A program made the translations under genes and the position numbers. Of a stretch of DNA of 46,499 bases, positions 1 to 9,142 are shown in pieces (position 1 is the first letter of the stretch; each line of letters opens with the position of its first letter). The DNA is taken from assembly GCA_937864365.1 (NCBI GenBank), contig CALMJT010000229.1, positions 1-46,499 on the forward strand, read 5' to 3'. The notes beneath the pieces were generated by a model, which had not been told where the DNA came from, made no database searches, and worked only from the letters and a program-made list of their open reading frames with translations. The stretch is from an uncultured Alteromonadales bacterium (GTDB lineage Bacteria > Pseudomonadota > Gammaproteobacteria > Pseudomonadales > Cellvibrionaceae).

Positions 1-74
1 CCGCCGACCGGCAAATTTACGCTGGTTAGCTGCATTAATTTTAATAAACCGAAATTAGTGGTGATGATGTCCAT
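1..74 (-). CDS. ureF: Urease accessory protein UreF, N-terminal fragment (runs off left edge)
   Basis: Only about 25 codons are in the window. An ATG on the minus strand at 72-74 opens a frame that begins MDIITTNFGLLKLMQL and continues to LPVGG. This matches the N-terminal LLxLxQL...LPVGA/G motif of UreF. The frame overlaps the last 20 bases of ureE, the tight coupling expected in ure operons. UreF works with UreD and UreG as the complex that delivers nickel from UreE to apo-urease. The rest of the gene, and probably ureG, lies to the left. The identification rests on a short motif plus operon position. Confidence 0.75.
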   Translation of the reverse strand, partial: MDIITTNFGLLKLMQLTSVNLPVG

Positions 75-498
75 GACTGTAGGCGCCGCTCTCTGGAATA
101 AACACCGCAGATTCTGATTCGACGGCGAGCCCTAATTGAAGCAACATATCTTCAAGTACATGATCGGGCGTAATACGTAGCCACAACTCCCCCACTTGAA
201 TTTTTACGTGGCGATTTCCCAAGTGATAACACGCCTTTGAAAACATTAACCAATCATCGCAAAAAGCAATAGTAATAGCTTCTTCGGCACCAACCACTTG
301 AATTATTTTTCCGCATTGTGTTTTTAAATATTCACCCACCAATAAGGGCTTGCCGCGTTCAAGGAAAATTCTAACTTCGGTGCCATCGTCTAAAAAGGTT
401 CGCAAGCGCCCTTTATCGCGCTGATCATGATTTAACGCTAGGGTCGCAAACTTCTCTTCGTGACAATGCAAGCCCAAACGATCGTAAATTTCTAACAT
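55..498 (-). CDS. ureE: Urease accessory protein UreE (nickel metallochaperone)
   Basis: 147 aa, normal UreE length. UreE is a cytoplasmic dimer that binds nickel and hands it to the UreD-UreF-UreG complex for assembly of the urease active site. The N-terminal half contains the typical RxFLDDGTEVRIFLERGKPLL stretch of the UreE peptide-binding domain, and the C-terminal half has the metal-binding GNRHVKIQV region followed by TPDHVLEDMLLQLGL. The protein ends in a His-rich tail, HGHHHH, as in many UreE proteins, which stores extra nickel. It follows ureC by 24 bases and overlaps ureF, so translation is probably coupled. Confidence 0.95.
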   Translation of the reverse strand: MLEIYDRLGLHCHEEKFATLALNHDQRDKGRLRTFLDDGTEVRIFLERGKPLLVGEYLKTQCGKIIQVVGAEEAITIAFCDDWLMFSKACYHLGNRHVKIQVGELWLRITPDHVLEDMLLQLGLAVESESAVFIPESGAYSHGHHHH

Positions 499-522
499 AA
501 AATTCCTAAAATATTTGAGCCA

Positions 523-2226
523 TTAAAATAGATTGTACAAGCGAGCAAGAGGTAAACTTTCTGCCGGTTCACACGTTAATAATTGACCGTCGGCTCTTAC
601 TTCGTAAGTTTGCGGATCAACCTCAATTTTCGGCTGCCAATTATTAAGAATCATGTCGGCTTTAGAAATATTACGGGTGTTTTTACAGGCAACGAGCTGT
701 CTTTGTAACCCGAGTGGCTCGCCAATATTATTATTAACGGCAGCCTGCGAAACAAAGGTTACCGACAACTTTGCCGCAGCCAAGGGCTGGGCGCCAAACA
801 TAGGTCGGTAATGCACCGGTTGCGGCGTTGGAATGGATGCATTGGGATCACCCATTGGCGCAGCTGCAATAAATCCACCTTTTAAAATCATGGCGGGTTT
901 TACACCAAAAAATGCCGGTTTCCACAGCACTAAATCAGCGAGTTTACCCACTTCGATAGAACCAATTAATTCAGAAACGCCATGAGTAATTGCTGGATTA
1001 ATGGTGTATTTAGCGATGTAACGGCGCGCACGCATGTTATCGTTATATTCGCTATCGCCTTCTAAACTGCCGCGTTGCACTTTCATTTTATGAGCAGTTT
1101 GCCAGGTTCGACAAATAACCTCCCCCACGCGCCCCATTGCCTGAGAATCTGACGAGATCATGCTGAAGGCGCCTAAATCGTGAAAAATATCTTCGGCGGC
1201 GATGGTTTCTTTACGAATTCGAGAATCGGCAAACGCGACATCTTCAGGAATATTAGAATCGAGATGGTGACAAACCATAAGCATGTCTAAATGCTCGTCA
1301 ACCGTATTCACCGTGTAAGGACGCGTTGGGTTAGTGGACGACGGTAAAACATTGGCTAACGAAGCTGCCTTAATAATATCTGGTGCGTGACCACCACCGG
1401 CGCCTTCGGTATGGTAGGTATGAATTACGCGATTTTTAAACGCGCCTAACGTGTCGTCAACAAAACCGGATTCGTTCAGTGTATCGGTATGAATTGCCAC
1501 TTGCACATCGTATTCATCGGCGACACTTAAACAACAATCGATAGCCGCCGGAGTTGTTCCCCAGTCTTCGTGCAATTTCAAACCGCAAGCGCCCGCCTCT
1601 AGTTGCTCGCGCAACGCCTCTGGTTTGCTGGCGTTACCTTTACCGAGAAAACCAAAATTCATGGGCATGGCATCGGTGGCTTGTAACATTTTGCCAATAT
1701 TCCAAGGCCCTGGCGTACAGGTGGTTGCGTTTGTTCCGGTTGCAGGGCCGGTGCCGCCGCCAATCATGGTGGTAACACCAGACATCAAAGCTTCTTCTAC
1801 TTGCTGTGGGCAAATAAAATGAATGTGTGCGTCAATCGCACCAGCAGTCAAAATGGAGCCTTCTCCAGCAATAACTTCGGTTCCGGGGCCAATGATGATA
1901 TCAACCGACTCTTGTACGTCGGGATTTCCGGCCTTACCTATGGCTGCAATTTTTCCGTCTTTAATGCCAACATCGGCTTTTACCACACCCCAGTGATCTA
2001 AAATGGTGGCGTTGGTAATAACTAGATCCATTGCTACAGAATTGTCTTGTTGACTTTGTCCCATGCCATCGCGGATAACCTTACCACCACCAAACTTAAC
2101 TTCATCGCCGTATACGGTGAAATCTTTTTCTACTTGAATCCAAAGTTCGGTATCGCCCAACCTCACCGAATCTCCGGTTGTTGGGCCAAACATTTGTGCG
2201 TAACTGGTACGATCCATGGTTGCCAT
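523..2226 (-). CDS. ureC: Urease alpha (catalytic) subunit UreC
   Basis: 567 aa when started at the ATG at 2224-2226, which is preceded by a GAGGT ribosome site six bases upstream; a longer frame to 2259 has no such site. With this start, numbering coincides with the well-studied Klebsiella enzyme. Nickel ligands are His134, His136, His246, His272 and Asp360, the carbamylated lysine is Lys217 (in GLKLHEDWG), and the flap Cys319-His320 lies in MVCHHL. All catalytic residues are therefore present. The enzyme hydrolyses urea to ammonia and carbamate in the cytoplasm as a complex with UreA and UreB. It is followed by ureE after 24 bases. No urea transporter gene is visible in the window. Confidence 0.98.
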   Translation of the reverse strand: MATMDRTSYAQMFGPTTGDSVRLGDTELWIQVEKDFTVYGDEVKFGGGKVIRDGMGQSQQDNSVAMDLVITNATILDHWGVVKADVGIKDGKIAAIGKAGNPDVQESVDIIIGPGTEVIAGEGSILTAGAIDAHIHFICPQQVEEALMSGVTTMIGGGTGPATGTNATTCTPGPWNIGKMLQATDAMPMNFGFLGKGNASKPEALREQLEAGACGLKLHEDWGTTPAAIDCCLSVADEYDVQVAIHTDTLNESGFVDDTLGAFKNRVIHTYHTEGAGGGHAPDIIKAASLANVLPSSTNPTRPYTVNTVDEHLDMLMVCHHLDSNIPEDVAFADSRIRKETIAAEDIFHDLGAFSMISSDSQAMGRVGEVICRTWQTAHKMKVQRGSLEGDSEYNDNMRARRYIAKYTINPAITHGVSELIGSIEVGKLADLVLWKPAFFGVKPAMILKGGFIAAAPMGDPNASIPTPQPVHYRPMFGAQPLAAAKLSVTFVSQAAVNNNIGEPLGLQRQLVACKNTRNISKADMILNNWQPKIEVDPQTYEVRADGQLLTCEPAESLPLARLYNLF

Positions 2227-2330
2227 GATTGACCTCGATATGTAAAGGTGCAAAAACACCTCTGTTTTTCTATTCGAAATGTTAGGTTTTATTGAAGACT
2301 AGATTTAGTGATGAATTTTTATTATTTAAA

Positions 2331-2642
2331 TTACGGATCTAACGCACCCATTACTTCACCACGAAATCCATACACTTCTCGTTTACCACGATATTCAACC
2401 AATTCAACTTCTCGGGATTGTCCCGGTTCAAATCGCACCGCGGTTCCAGAGGCAATATTTAAGTGATAACCGCGCGTTTTCTCACGCTCAAATACTAATG
2501 CGGGATTTACTTCGTAAAAATGATAATGAGAGCCAATTTGCACAGGACGGTCGCCGGAATTTTCTACCGCAACAAGAATTGTTTTGCGGCCAGAATTTAA
2601 CGTAATCGATCCTTCAGCAACACGAATTTCACCGGGTTTCAT
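2331..2642 (-). CDS. ureB: Urease beta subunit UreB
   Basis: 103 aa, the standard length for the separate beta subunit of bacterial three-subunit urease. It starts with the family signature [11 protein letters not shown] and contains [13 protein letters not shown] and the [10 protein letters not shown] stretch. It has a structural role in the (alpha-beta-gamma)3 urease complex, with no catalytic residues. A gap of 104 bases separates it from ureC, and a gap of 238 bases filled with an interspersed repeat separates it from ureA. Such spacing is unusual, because urease structural genes are normally almost contiguous. Confidence 0.97.
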   Translation of the reverse strand: MKPGEIRVAEGSITLNSGRKTILVAVENSGDRPVQIGSHYHFYEVNPALVFEREKTRGYHLNIASGTAVRFEPGQSREVELVEYRGKREVYGFRGEVMGALDP

Positions 2643-2677
2643 AGCAGACTCTTTTTTTGTTTGGCAGAATTATATTT

Positions 2678-2851
2678 TTTAGGGACTTCTGATCAACTCA
2701 TCCATGATTTAATCAGAGGACAGAAATTGAAAATATGATTTCCAACTTCTTCACAATTTCAATCACCTACCATTCAATTACTTACCGTTCTTGAAATTGG
2801 CGACACATCCTTGTGCCGTAGGAAACTCAAGGTTAATCAGAGTTTCCTTTA
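2678..2851. repeat. Interspersed palindromic element, copy 1 (full length, TTTA-flanked)
   Basis: Element core 2682-2847 between two TTTA direct repeats (2678-2681 and 2848-2851). The left end GGGACTTCTGATCAACTC and right end GGTTAATCAGAGTTTCC are imperfect terminal inverted repeats. The interior has the family blocks CAGAAATTGAAAAT, TCACAATTTCAATCAC and the hairpin region GGCGACACATCCTTGTG. It lies between ureB and ureA inside the urease operon. It is in the same orientation as copy 9. Confidence 0.85.
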
Positions 2852-2880
2852 AAATATCGAATTAAATCAAAAACATTTTA

Positions 2881-3183
2881 TCAATTGATCGGATCGTGAA
2901 CAGTCACAAGCTTGGTACCATCTTCAAAAGTAGCCTCCACCTGCACTTCATGAATAAGCTCCGCAACACCGTCCATAACTTGATCGGCGGTTAATATTTG
3001 TTTTCCGTAAGACATTAATTCAGCCACGGTTTTGCCGTCACGAGCACCTTCGATAATCTCCATGGTGATATAGGCAACGGCTTCGGGATAATTTAATTTT
3101 AATCCGCGATTTAAACGTCTTTCTGCTAATAGTGCTGCGGTAAAAATTAAAAGCTTATCTTTTTCTTTTGGTAATAATTCCAT
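2881..3183 (-). CDS. ureA: Urease gamma subunit UreA
   Basis: 100 aa, the exact usual UreA length. It has the family signatures [23 protein letters not shown], with [13 protein letters not shown] and the C-terminal [20 protein letters not shown]. UreA is a small structural subunit of the urease trimer-of-trimers. The gene is bracketed by two copies of the interspersed element in opposite orientations (ending 30 bases downstream of its stop and starting 76 bases upstream of its start). No strong ribosome site is visible before the ATG (sequence tttgatagatt). Confidence 0.97.
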   Translation of the reverse strand: MELLPKEKDKLLIFTAALLAERRLNRGLKLNYPEAVAYITMEIIEGARDGKTVAELMSYGKQILTADQVMDGVAELIHEVQVEATFEDGTKLVTVHDPIN

Positions 3184-3258
3184 AATCTATCAAACCATTA
3201 ATACCGCTTAGTACTCGGAACAATCTAGATACCAGCAGTTTTTTTGTTTTTAAAATAA

Positions 3259-3445
3259 TTTAGAAAACTCTGATTAACCCAAATCTGATTAAGCCAGAGT
3301 TTCACGCGACACTCTCTTGTGTCGCAAAAATGTGTCGCCAATTTCAAACACTGTAAGTAATTGAAATTGTGAAGAAATTGAAAATCGTATTTTCAATTTC
3401 TAGCCTCCAATTAAATCATGGATGAGTTAATCAGAGACTCCTTTA
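3259..3445. repeat. Interspersed palindromic element, copy 2 (full length, inverted, TTTA-flanked)
   Basis: Core 3263-3441 between TTTA at 3259-3262 and TTTA at 3442-3445. It is in reverse orientation to copy 1. It starts GAAAACTCTGATTAACC, then has a GCGACAC...GTGTCGC hairpin and the block TTGAAATTGTGAAGAAATTG, and ends GATGAGTTAATCAGAGACTCC. It lies between ureD and ureA. Confidence 0.85.
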
Positions 3446-3491
3446 AATTAACGATCCTTTTTCAATGAGCGTGTAACTGATTTTATCAAAC

Positions 3492-4436
3492 TTAACACGC
3501 CCAAATTCGCGGCTCAACTACTTCGCGACCTAATAAATTTGGGCGAATAATCCGCCAAACCTGCGTAAATAATTTTCGCGCTTGTTCAGCATTGCCGCCT
3601 AAATACCGTGTTACCAACCATCGACCGCGCTGTGTGCTGGCAAATAAAACGGAATCTGGTGATTGAATATCACGAATTTGCTCTAAACAAAGGTTATGCA
3701 CAGCAAATCCAATTGGAAAAGGACCTGCAACCATTAATCCAGAAACCGTCTTTTGTTGGAAACCTGCACGGCCAAATTTGACCAGCAAATTGTCGCCATT
3801 AAATTTTTGTCGCTCAATAAATTCAGGAATATCACCCCGCCAAATTTCAAACCCTTGATCTATGTGGCCTCGTAAGAACGGTGCCGTGGATTGAGATAGG
3901 CCAAAGCACGAAATTTCCCAGCCGATAAAACCAGAGATTTCGGCATTTTCTGGTAAAAAAACCTGAGTTTTGAGTTTTCCAAAACTATCAGGATAAAAAA
4001 TACATTCCTGCGGTAACCATTCAAGACTTGAACCATGACTTAAATGCAATTGCGTCGTTTGTTGTTGCAACGCACGATCAGGCCGAGCTCGATAAATTCT
4101 ACCCGCACCCGGAGCAGTAAATAATCCGCGTGTATTTTCACCCAACTCTATATTGATACTTAAATCGTCGCCCGAAACCAGACCACCGGGAGGGTGCAGT
4201 AGATAAATATGAGGTAAATCGTCACCTTCGACATAAAAAGGCTTTTGAACATAGAGTGGGCCGACGTGATTGTTCTTGACCAATCGAGAACCGCGCACTG
4301 TTTTGGCGAGACCTAACTGTAACTGTGCCGACCATCTAGATGGAGTCATCTTACTTTGGGTTGGGAGCGGCGCCGATACCGATTGCGCCGTTGTATTTAT
4401 CCGATGACCATCCATCATCCTCGACCACCCATCCAT
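3492..4436 (-). CDS. ureD: Urease accessory protein UreD (UreH)
   Basis: 314 aa. UreD is the scaffold that binds apo-urease directly and recruits UreF and UreG for nickel insertion. Family signatures are HPPGGLVSGDDL, TAPGAGRIYRA, WLPQECIFYPDS (the usual pattern is WLPQE.I.F), WEISCFG and the C-terminal IIRPNLLGREVVEPRIWAC. The first 30 residues (MDGWSRMMDGH...) are not conserved in the family and contain a small internal repeat of the start region. Later in-frame methionines (residues 7, 8 and 30) are possible true starts, as no convincing ribosome site precedes the first one. It is the first gene of the ure operon. Confidence 0.93.
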   Translation of the reverse strand: MDGWSRMMDGHRINTTAQSVSAPLPTQSKMTPSRWSAQLQLGLAKTVRGSRLVKNNHVGPLYVQKPFYVEGDDLPHIYLLHPPGGLVSGDDLSINIELGENTRGLFTAPGAGRIYRARPDRALQQQTTQLHLSHGSSLEWLPQECIFYPDSFGKLKTQVFLPENAEISGFIGWEISCFGLSQSTAPFLRGHIDQGFEIWRGDIPEFIERQKFNGDNLLVKFGRAGFQQKTVSGLMVAGPFPIGFAVHNLCLEQIRDIQSPDSVLFASTQRGRWLVTRYLGGNAEQARKLFTQVWRIIRPNLLGREVVEPRIWAC

Positions 4437-4792
4437 CGCTCGTTCAAAACTTACTCACCTTAGAGTTACGCGTTAAAAGCCACTCATGTTTATTTGATGA
4501 ATTTTCCAACAAAAAATAAATACGCATCTGCATTTCAAAAGACAGTTACTTCCAACTCTTAAAACGATACAGGAGATCGCAACCACAACAGCCCCATTGA
4601 AATTCCGCCAATATCGAAGTTTTTCAAAGATCTCCATATCTTTCGGCGAAATTTTTACAGCAACTCACAAAATTCCTAATAAAGGCATCATTATTATTAC
4701 TAAAAATTACAGTACTTCAATTTAGCGGCTGATCCAAGCCTGATCTATTCTTACTAACATCCTTCCCAATAGTCAGAAAATTAGGAGCAGCC
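4437..4792. other. Divergent intergenic region between ureD and the HDOD gene
   Basis: 356 bases between divergently read genes, so it should hold promoters for both. I see no ORF, no copy of the interspersed element and no clear consensus promoter. An AGGAG ribosome site at 4783-4787 serves the GTG start of the HDOD gene at 4793. Confidence 0.5.
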
Positions 4793-5611
4793 GTGAACCT
4801 ACAGGCACTCATAGACAGTGCGGCAAATCTGCCCAGCATACCAAAGGTTGTACAAGAACTGATCGAATCCTTTGGCAGCGATGATTTTGATATTGACGAC
4901 ATCGCCAAAAAAGTCAGCGCCGACCAAGCACTTACCGCAAAAGTTTTGCGCCTAGCCAATTCCGCAAAATTTGGTGGCAACAGAACCATAGGCTCGGTAA
5001 ACGATGCCATTGTTAGAATGGGTTTTGATGCCTTAAGAACCCTGGTGTTAGCGTCCTGCTTTACCAGTTCGTTTAAGGCACCACCAGGATTCGATCTAAC
5101 TCGATTTTGGCGCCACAGTTTTATGGTTGCCAATCGCTCAAAATGGGTAGCTCACTACACCAAAGAAAATGCCGAAGTCGCTTATACCTGTGGTATGACC
5201 CACGCCATTGGCGAACTATTGATTCATATCATTATGGAGGATCAAGCGGCAGGCATAGATCTTCTGGTTCAGCAAGGTGCCGATCGAGAAGAACTGGAGA
5301 AAAGTCAGTTAGGTTTTGACTTCACAGAAGCCGGAGAAGCACTGGCCACGCGCTGGAAATTTCCGAAAGAAATATGCGATGCCATTCGCTGGCACACCCA
5401 CTGTTTAGAAGCACCGGAAGATTCAGCACTGGCAGACATAGTTGCTATCGCGTCTTATCTAACCAAGCATGCTGAAAGCGACAAAAAAGAGCTGCTTGAG
5501 AACTTTCCAAACGATATCGCAAAACGTTTAAAAATTAATCTCGTAGAAATGCTTAGTTGTTTAAACCAGTTAGAGACCGTGGATCAAGGCATAGAGGAGC
5601 TTATTGGCTAG
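4793..5611 (+). CDS. HDOD domain protein (signal-transduction output domain)
   Basis: 272 aa. The GTG start is preceded by AGGAG seven bases upstream. The protein is essentially one HDOD domain (residues about 8-210), a catalytically degraded relative of HD phosphohydrolases. Typical stretches are LPSIPKVVQELI, VSADQALTAKVLRLANSAKFGG, SVNDAIVRMGFDALRTLVLAS and MTHAIGELLIHIIM. HDOD proteins are stand-alone or receiver-linked signalling modules in motility, chemotaxis and biofilm control. No GGDEF, EAL or receiver domain is attached here. It is a single-gene unit, so a specific pathway cannot be assigned. Confidence 0.88.
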   Translation: MNLQALIDSAANLPSIPKVVQELIESFGSDDFDIDDIAKKVSADQALTAKVLRLANSAKFGGNRTIGSVNDAIVRMGFDALRTLVLASCFTSSFKAPPGFDLTRFWRHSFMVANRSKWVAHYTKENAEVAYTCGMTHAIGELLIHIIMEDQAAGIDLLVQQGADREELEKSQLGFDFTEAGEALATRWKFPKEICDAIRWHTHCLEAPEDSALADIVAIASYLTKHAESDKKELLENFPNDIAKRLKINLVEMLSCLNQLETVDQGIEELIG

Positions 5612-5673
5612 TTCAAAATTTGGAATCAAGTACCTGCAAAACAGAGTTTCATTTGTTAATACTCCCAAACTTA

Positions 5674-5698
5674 GGGGCTCGTATGGGCCCATTTTTTT
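5674..5698 (+). terminator. Weak terminator-like site after the HDOD gene
   Basis: A short GGGC/GCCC stem is followed at once by a run of seven T, about 60 bases after the HDOD stop codon. The stem is only four pairs, so confidence is low. Confidence 0.35.
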
Positions 5699-5830
5699 AC
5701 TCTTCAAACACGCCCGCCTTCTCGTAATTTCTCACCTAAAATGCCGGTTTAAACAAGCTAGTACTAATCGGTGATGAAAAATGCCCCAATATGGGACCAA
5801 AGTTGCACAGTGTTTTTCTATTTTTAGCCT

Positions 5831-5859
5831 TTAAAGCGCTCGAATTCCCTTTGTATAAT
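5831..5859 (+). promoter_or_regulatory. Candidate sigma-70 promoter for the aminotransferase gene
   Basis: A perfect -10 box TATAAT lies at 5854-5859. At 17 bases spacing the -35 position reads TTAAAG, a weak match. The start point would be near 5866, giving a leader of about 100 bases before the likely TTG start at 5965. Confidence 0.45.
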
Positions 5860-5964
5860 GAACAGCATTTTTGCATTAAACCCTACTTTTAACAGTGCAA
5901 TTGTTCAGTGCGGCTCATCAAATGCAGCTTGCGCAAAATTTACTCTTATTTCGAGGCGCTGATT

Positions 5965-7242
5965 TTGGACATACAAAACCTATCGACCGAAGAACTACAG
6001 GTCCTTGAGCAGGAATTGGCTCAAGAGTACCAATCATTCCAAGAGCAAGATTTAAAACTAGACCTAACTCGTGGAAAACCATCTTCAGAACAACTGTCTT
6101 TATCTGACGAATTAGACGGCATCTTAAACGGTAATTATAAAAACGAAGAAGGCACCGACACCCGTAACTATGGCGGTATCGACGGAATTGCTGAGATGAA
6201 ACGCCTAGGCGCCAGTATTTTAGGTGTGGCAGAGTCCGAAATCCTTGTAGGTGGCAACTCAAGCTTAACGCTTATGTATCAAAGCGTTTTGCATGCCTAT
6301 CTATTTGGCTTCAATGGCCCAAACTCAGCGTGGAATAAAGAAGACAAGGTAAAATTCGCGTGTCCAGTTCCGGGTTATGATCGCCACTTTAGCATTTGTG
6401 AAGCTTTCGGCATTGAAATGGTCACCGTTCCCATGACCGAAAACGGCCCAGACATAGAAGCGCTCACCGAATTGGTAACTAATGACCCAAGCGTAAAAGG
6501 CATTTGGTGCGTACCTAAATTTTCTAACCCAACCGGCATCATCTACAGCGACGAAACCGTCAATGCCATTGCTGGGCTTGCAAAAATTGCCGGACCTAAC
6601 TTCAAAGTCTTTTGGGATAACGCCTACGCGGTGCACGAATTGGTGCCAAACACCAAAGCATTGGCAAACATATTAGCCTGCGCTAAAGAGCAAGGTACCG
6701 AAGACAGTATTTTGCAGTTCACCTCTACCTCTAAAATCACTCACGCCGGATCAGGTGTAGCGTTTTTAGGTGCATCCGAAAAAACCCTAGCGTCGTTCAG
6801 AAGCTCTCTTGGTGTTGCGACCATCGGACCGGACAAAGTTAACCAACTTCGTCACGCCTTATTGCTACCGAATATGGATGCCTTAGCAACGCACATGCGC
6901 AAACACGCCGATATTCTTAAACCTCGCTTTGATATTGTACTCAGCACCTTAAAAGAAGCGTTTGAAGGCAGCACGTTAGGAAGTTGGGAGTCTCCGTTGG
7001 GCGGTTACTTTGTGTCTTTTGACACTCTACCTGGCCTAGCAAAAACCGTTGTAGGTATGGCTGCCCAAGCCGGTGTGAAGCTAACACCCGCGGGAGCGAC
7101 CTTCCCCTACGGTAAAGACCCTGAAGACAAAAATATTCGCATTGCGCCCAGCGTTCCAAACCTAGAGGAAATTGAGCAAGCAATGAAGATATTTGTGAAC
7201 TGTGTAAAACTTGCCTCGGTTCGACAAGCATTAGCTGGATAA
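5965..7242 (+). CDS. Aspartate aminotransferase-like PLP enzyme (PF12897-type subgroup)
   Basis: 425 aa from the TTG at 5965, which has GAGG eight bases upstream; the frame can be read from a GTG at 5908 but that start has no ribosome site. It is a fold-type I PLP enzyme, presumably interconverting aspartate and oxaloacetate with 2-oxoglutarate/glutamate. Signatures of the atypical subgroup known from Corynebacterium AspT are LDLTRGKPSSEQL near the N-terminus, FACPVPGYDRHF, the KFSNPTG loop, VFWDNAYAVHEL and the PLP lysine in TSTSKITHAGSG (about Lys257). These differ from classical AspC. The gene stands alone between its own promoter and a strong terminator. The substrate is inferred from the family. 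Confidence 0.88.
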   Translation: MDIQNLSTEELQVLEQELAQEYQSFQEQDLKLDLTRGKPSSEQLSLSDELDGILNGNYKNEEGTDTRNYGGIDGIAEMKRLGASILGVAESEILVGGNSSLTLMYQSVLHAYLFGFNGPNSAWNKEDKVKFACPVPGYDRHFSICEAFGIEMVTVPMTENGPDIEALTELVTNDPSVKGIWCVPKFSNPTGIIYSDETVNAIAGLAKIAGPNFKVFWDNAYAVHELVPNTKALANILACAKEQGTEDSILQFTSTSKITHAGSGVAFLGASEKTLASFRSSLGVATIGPDKVNQLRHALLLPNMDALATHMRKHADILKPRFDIVLSTLKEAFEGSTLGSWESPLGGYFVSFDTLPGLAKTVVGMAAQAGVKLTPAGATFPYGKDPEDKNIRIAPSVPNLEEIEQAMKIFVNCVKLASVRQALAG

Positions 7243-7275
7243 TGGCTTAACAAAATCCAACGCTATTGTTTTATC

Positions 7276-7333
7276 AACCCTGTAATAATTCGCGCCAACA
7301 TAAATGTGCGCAGAATTGTTGCAGGGTTTTTTA
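7276..7333 (+). terminator. Rho-independent terminator after the aminotransferase
   Basis: Long stem with outer arms AACCCTG (7276-7282) and CAGGGTT (7322-7328) and further pairing inside (AATAATTC with GAATTGTT), followed by TTTTTT. It is placed 34 bases after the stop codon. Confidence 0.8.
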
Positions 7334-7459
7334 TTGCCATAACATTACGGCAACATCTATTAAAAATGTACAATCAAACCGCTATTTAGAAAGACTGAGC
7401 TTTTTTCAAATCTGCCGATTCGGCAATCGCCTTAACCGTTCTATAAAATCTCATCGACC

Positions 7460-7975
7460 ATGCAAAATCAACAACTCGAACACCGCCATCATCAACCTAG
7501 CGAAAAACGATTTTCTTTATGCTTATTGGTGCATGACCTGGAATCACCACAAAACGTCGGGAGCTTATTTAGACTTGCAGATGCCCTAGGATTGGAAAAA
7601 ATATATCTTTCCGGTAGCAGCCCAAAACCACCGAATAAAAAAATCACTCGCACTTCGCGATCCACCGAGAAATACGTCGAATTTGAATATATCGCGTCTG
7701 CGCTGGATGTAATTACTCGATTAAGAGCAGACGATTACCTAATCATTGCCTTAGAAATTGCCGAAAACAGTATTAATCTGCACGATTTAGATATTCAGGC
7801 CGATGCAAAAATTTGCTTAATGTTAGGCACCGAAAATTTTGGCATCAGTGCCGAATTAATGAAACAAGCGAACATTGTGGTGCATATTCCTATGCAGGGG
7901 AACAACTCCTCGATGAATGTCAGCCATGCTTGTGCAATTGCGAGCTACGTTTTGACGCAAAAACTAACACGTTAA
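7460..7975 (+). CDS. TrmH-family (SPOUT) RNA 2'-O-methyltransferase
   Basis: 171 aa. It is a single SpoU/TrmH catalytic domain using S-adenosylmethionine to methylate a ribose 2'-OH in tRNA or rRNA. The three family motifs are present: ESPQNVGSLFRLADALG (motif 1), ICLMLGTENFGISAEL (motif 2) and VHIPMQGNNSSMNVSHACAIASY (motif 3, split by the GNNSSMNVS knot loop). It lacks the extra N-terminal RNA-binding domain of RlmB-type enzymes, so it is a minimal form; the exact RNA target cannot be told. The leader after the upstream terminator is about 120 bases and no strong ribosome site is seen. Confidence 0.9.
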   Translation: MQNQQLEHRHHQPSEKRFSLCLLVHDLESPQNVGSLFRLADALGLEKIYLSGSSPKPPNKKITRTSRSTEKYVEFEYIASALDVITRLRADDYLIIALEIAENSINLHDLDIQADAKICLMLGTENFGISAELMKQANIVVHIPMQGNNSSMNVSHACAIASYVLTQKLTR

Positions 7976-8381
7976 AAAATTCCATCTCGTCATTACGGAT
8001 TCAATTCGACGGCAAAACCATCGATATGTTTTATTAATAACCACAATTTTAAATATAAATAATTATTACCAAAAAATATTTATTTTTGGCTCTTTATTGA
8101 TTCAAACAAAAGTTATCTTTAATTTCATCGCACCGAAATTGCACAACACCAACAAATTCGCACAAGAAATTATCAAGTTTTTGCAATCGCGCACATTTTA
8201 ATTTCCACGTTTGCAGACTGATTCTTGGTATTTTTGGATTCATTTTTCCCCAAACATTTATAAATTGATAATTTAAGAACAATTTCCCCAATGGGGTCTA
8301 AAACTTGCTGTCGTAAATTGAACTAATAATAACCACTCTAAATTCACCGATCGATCACCACACAGAAAGGGGCAAAACATC
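7976..8381. other. AT-rich intergenic region
   Basis: 406 bases without a convincing gene. A 65-codon minus-strand frame at 8094-8291 has no ribosome site, family signature or conserved neighbour. An AT-rich hairpin with arms CCAAAAA / TTTTTGG at 8069-8089 may terminate the methyltransferase transcript. Confidence 0.45.
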
Positions 8382-8735
8382 ATGCAATACACAAAAGCAA
8401 TTGTAGACCTCATTCAAGAAGCACGCAGAAGAGCACCCAGTGAATTCAAACCCAGCATAAAGCTCGCAAACCCTGAAGTACTTAGTATTTTGCTCGACCT
8501 CTATAAAAAATCGACGGACTCCGTGTTTAAAGCATTGGTTAAAGAAGTTTTTTCTCTGGCAGGAGGTGTATGGAGCACCCGCATTGGTGAATTAGAGCAA
8601 ACCGGAAAAGTTGATGTCGAAGAGTCTTATTCGGTAAAGGTGTATCGCGGTCAAACCCGACTTGAACCTAAAACTGCCAGTGAAGATATCAAGAAGCCTA
8701 AAATGGTTTATCGCGGACGCGTAGTAATGGCATAG
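8382..8735 (+). CDS. Conserved-looking hypothetical protein, 117 aa
   Basis: I do not recognise this family. The ATG has a good ribosome site (AAAGGGG, nine bases upstream). The protein is basic, with a helical N-terminal half (TKAIVDLIQEARRRAP, then LSILLDLYKKSTDSVFKALVKEVFSLAG) and a C-terminal half rich in beta-forming and charged residues (SYSVKVYRGQTRLEP, then PKMVYRGRVVMA, with the YRG motif twice). There is no signal peptide or membrane segment, so it is likely cytoplasmic. It stands alone, with AT-rich DNA on both sides. It is likely a real gene because of ribosome site, length and codon use. Confidence 0.7.
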   Translation: MQYTKAIVDLIQEARRRAPSEFKPSIKLANPEVLSILLDLYKKSTDSVFKALVKEVFSLAGGVWSTRIGELEQTGKVDVEESYSVKVYRGQTRLEPKTASEDIKKPKMVYRGRVVMA

Positions 8736-8790
8736 ATCGGTACAGAAACTTGTTATTGCAGCACGGTAAAATTGGGTAATCTACAGATTT

Positions 8791-8832
8791 GAATCTCTGA
8801 TTAACTCGTACAGGAATTAATCAGAGAGGATT
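8791..8832. repeat. Interspersed palindromic element, copy 3 (short form)
   Basis: Short form: TCTCTGATTAA and TTAATCAGAGA arms around an 11-13 base loop, forming a perfect hairpin 55 bases after the stop of the 117-aa gene. The terminal GGAA/TTCC bases have decayed to GAA...ATT, and no TTTA repeat is visible. Confidence 0.75.
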
Positions 8833-9142
8833 ATCTTCGAATATAAGCCGTCTTTATTATTTTTTAACGACAACAACTCGTCTTAAAATAACTTAGCTAA
8901 GCCAATAAAGGCTCAATTCCACCAACCAAGTGCTGAGCTAATCAAACAACCAACCTTTACTCTTCCACAAGAGACCCCTAGTTAGAACTTCCTTCCATAC
9001 ATCGTTAAATCTCTTCATATATCACTAATGTCTTGCCAAAACGAATATAAAGCAGGTAACACTAGATCCGTTAATCAGCAGGGCTGAACTTAGACATTCA
9101 CTAAGATCTAATCATAGCCAGCACGTTATTACGGGAATTCTC
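8833..9142. other. Intergenic region before the DUF2059 gene
   Basis: 310 bases with no ORF and no strong promoter consensus that I can support. Its last part is the leader of the DUF2059 gene. Confidence 0.4.

Noticed and set aside
8094-8291. 65-codon minus-strand ORF
   Set aside because: AT-rich, no ribosome site, no family pattern, in a gap that otherwise looks non-coding.
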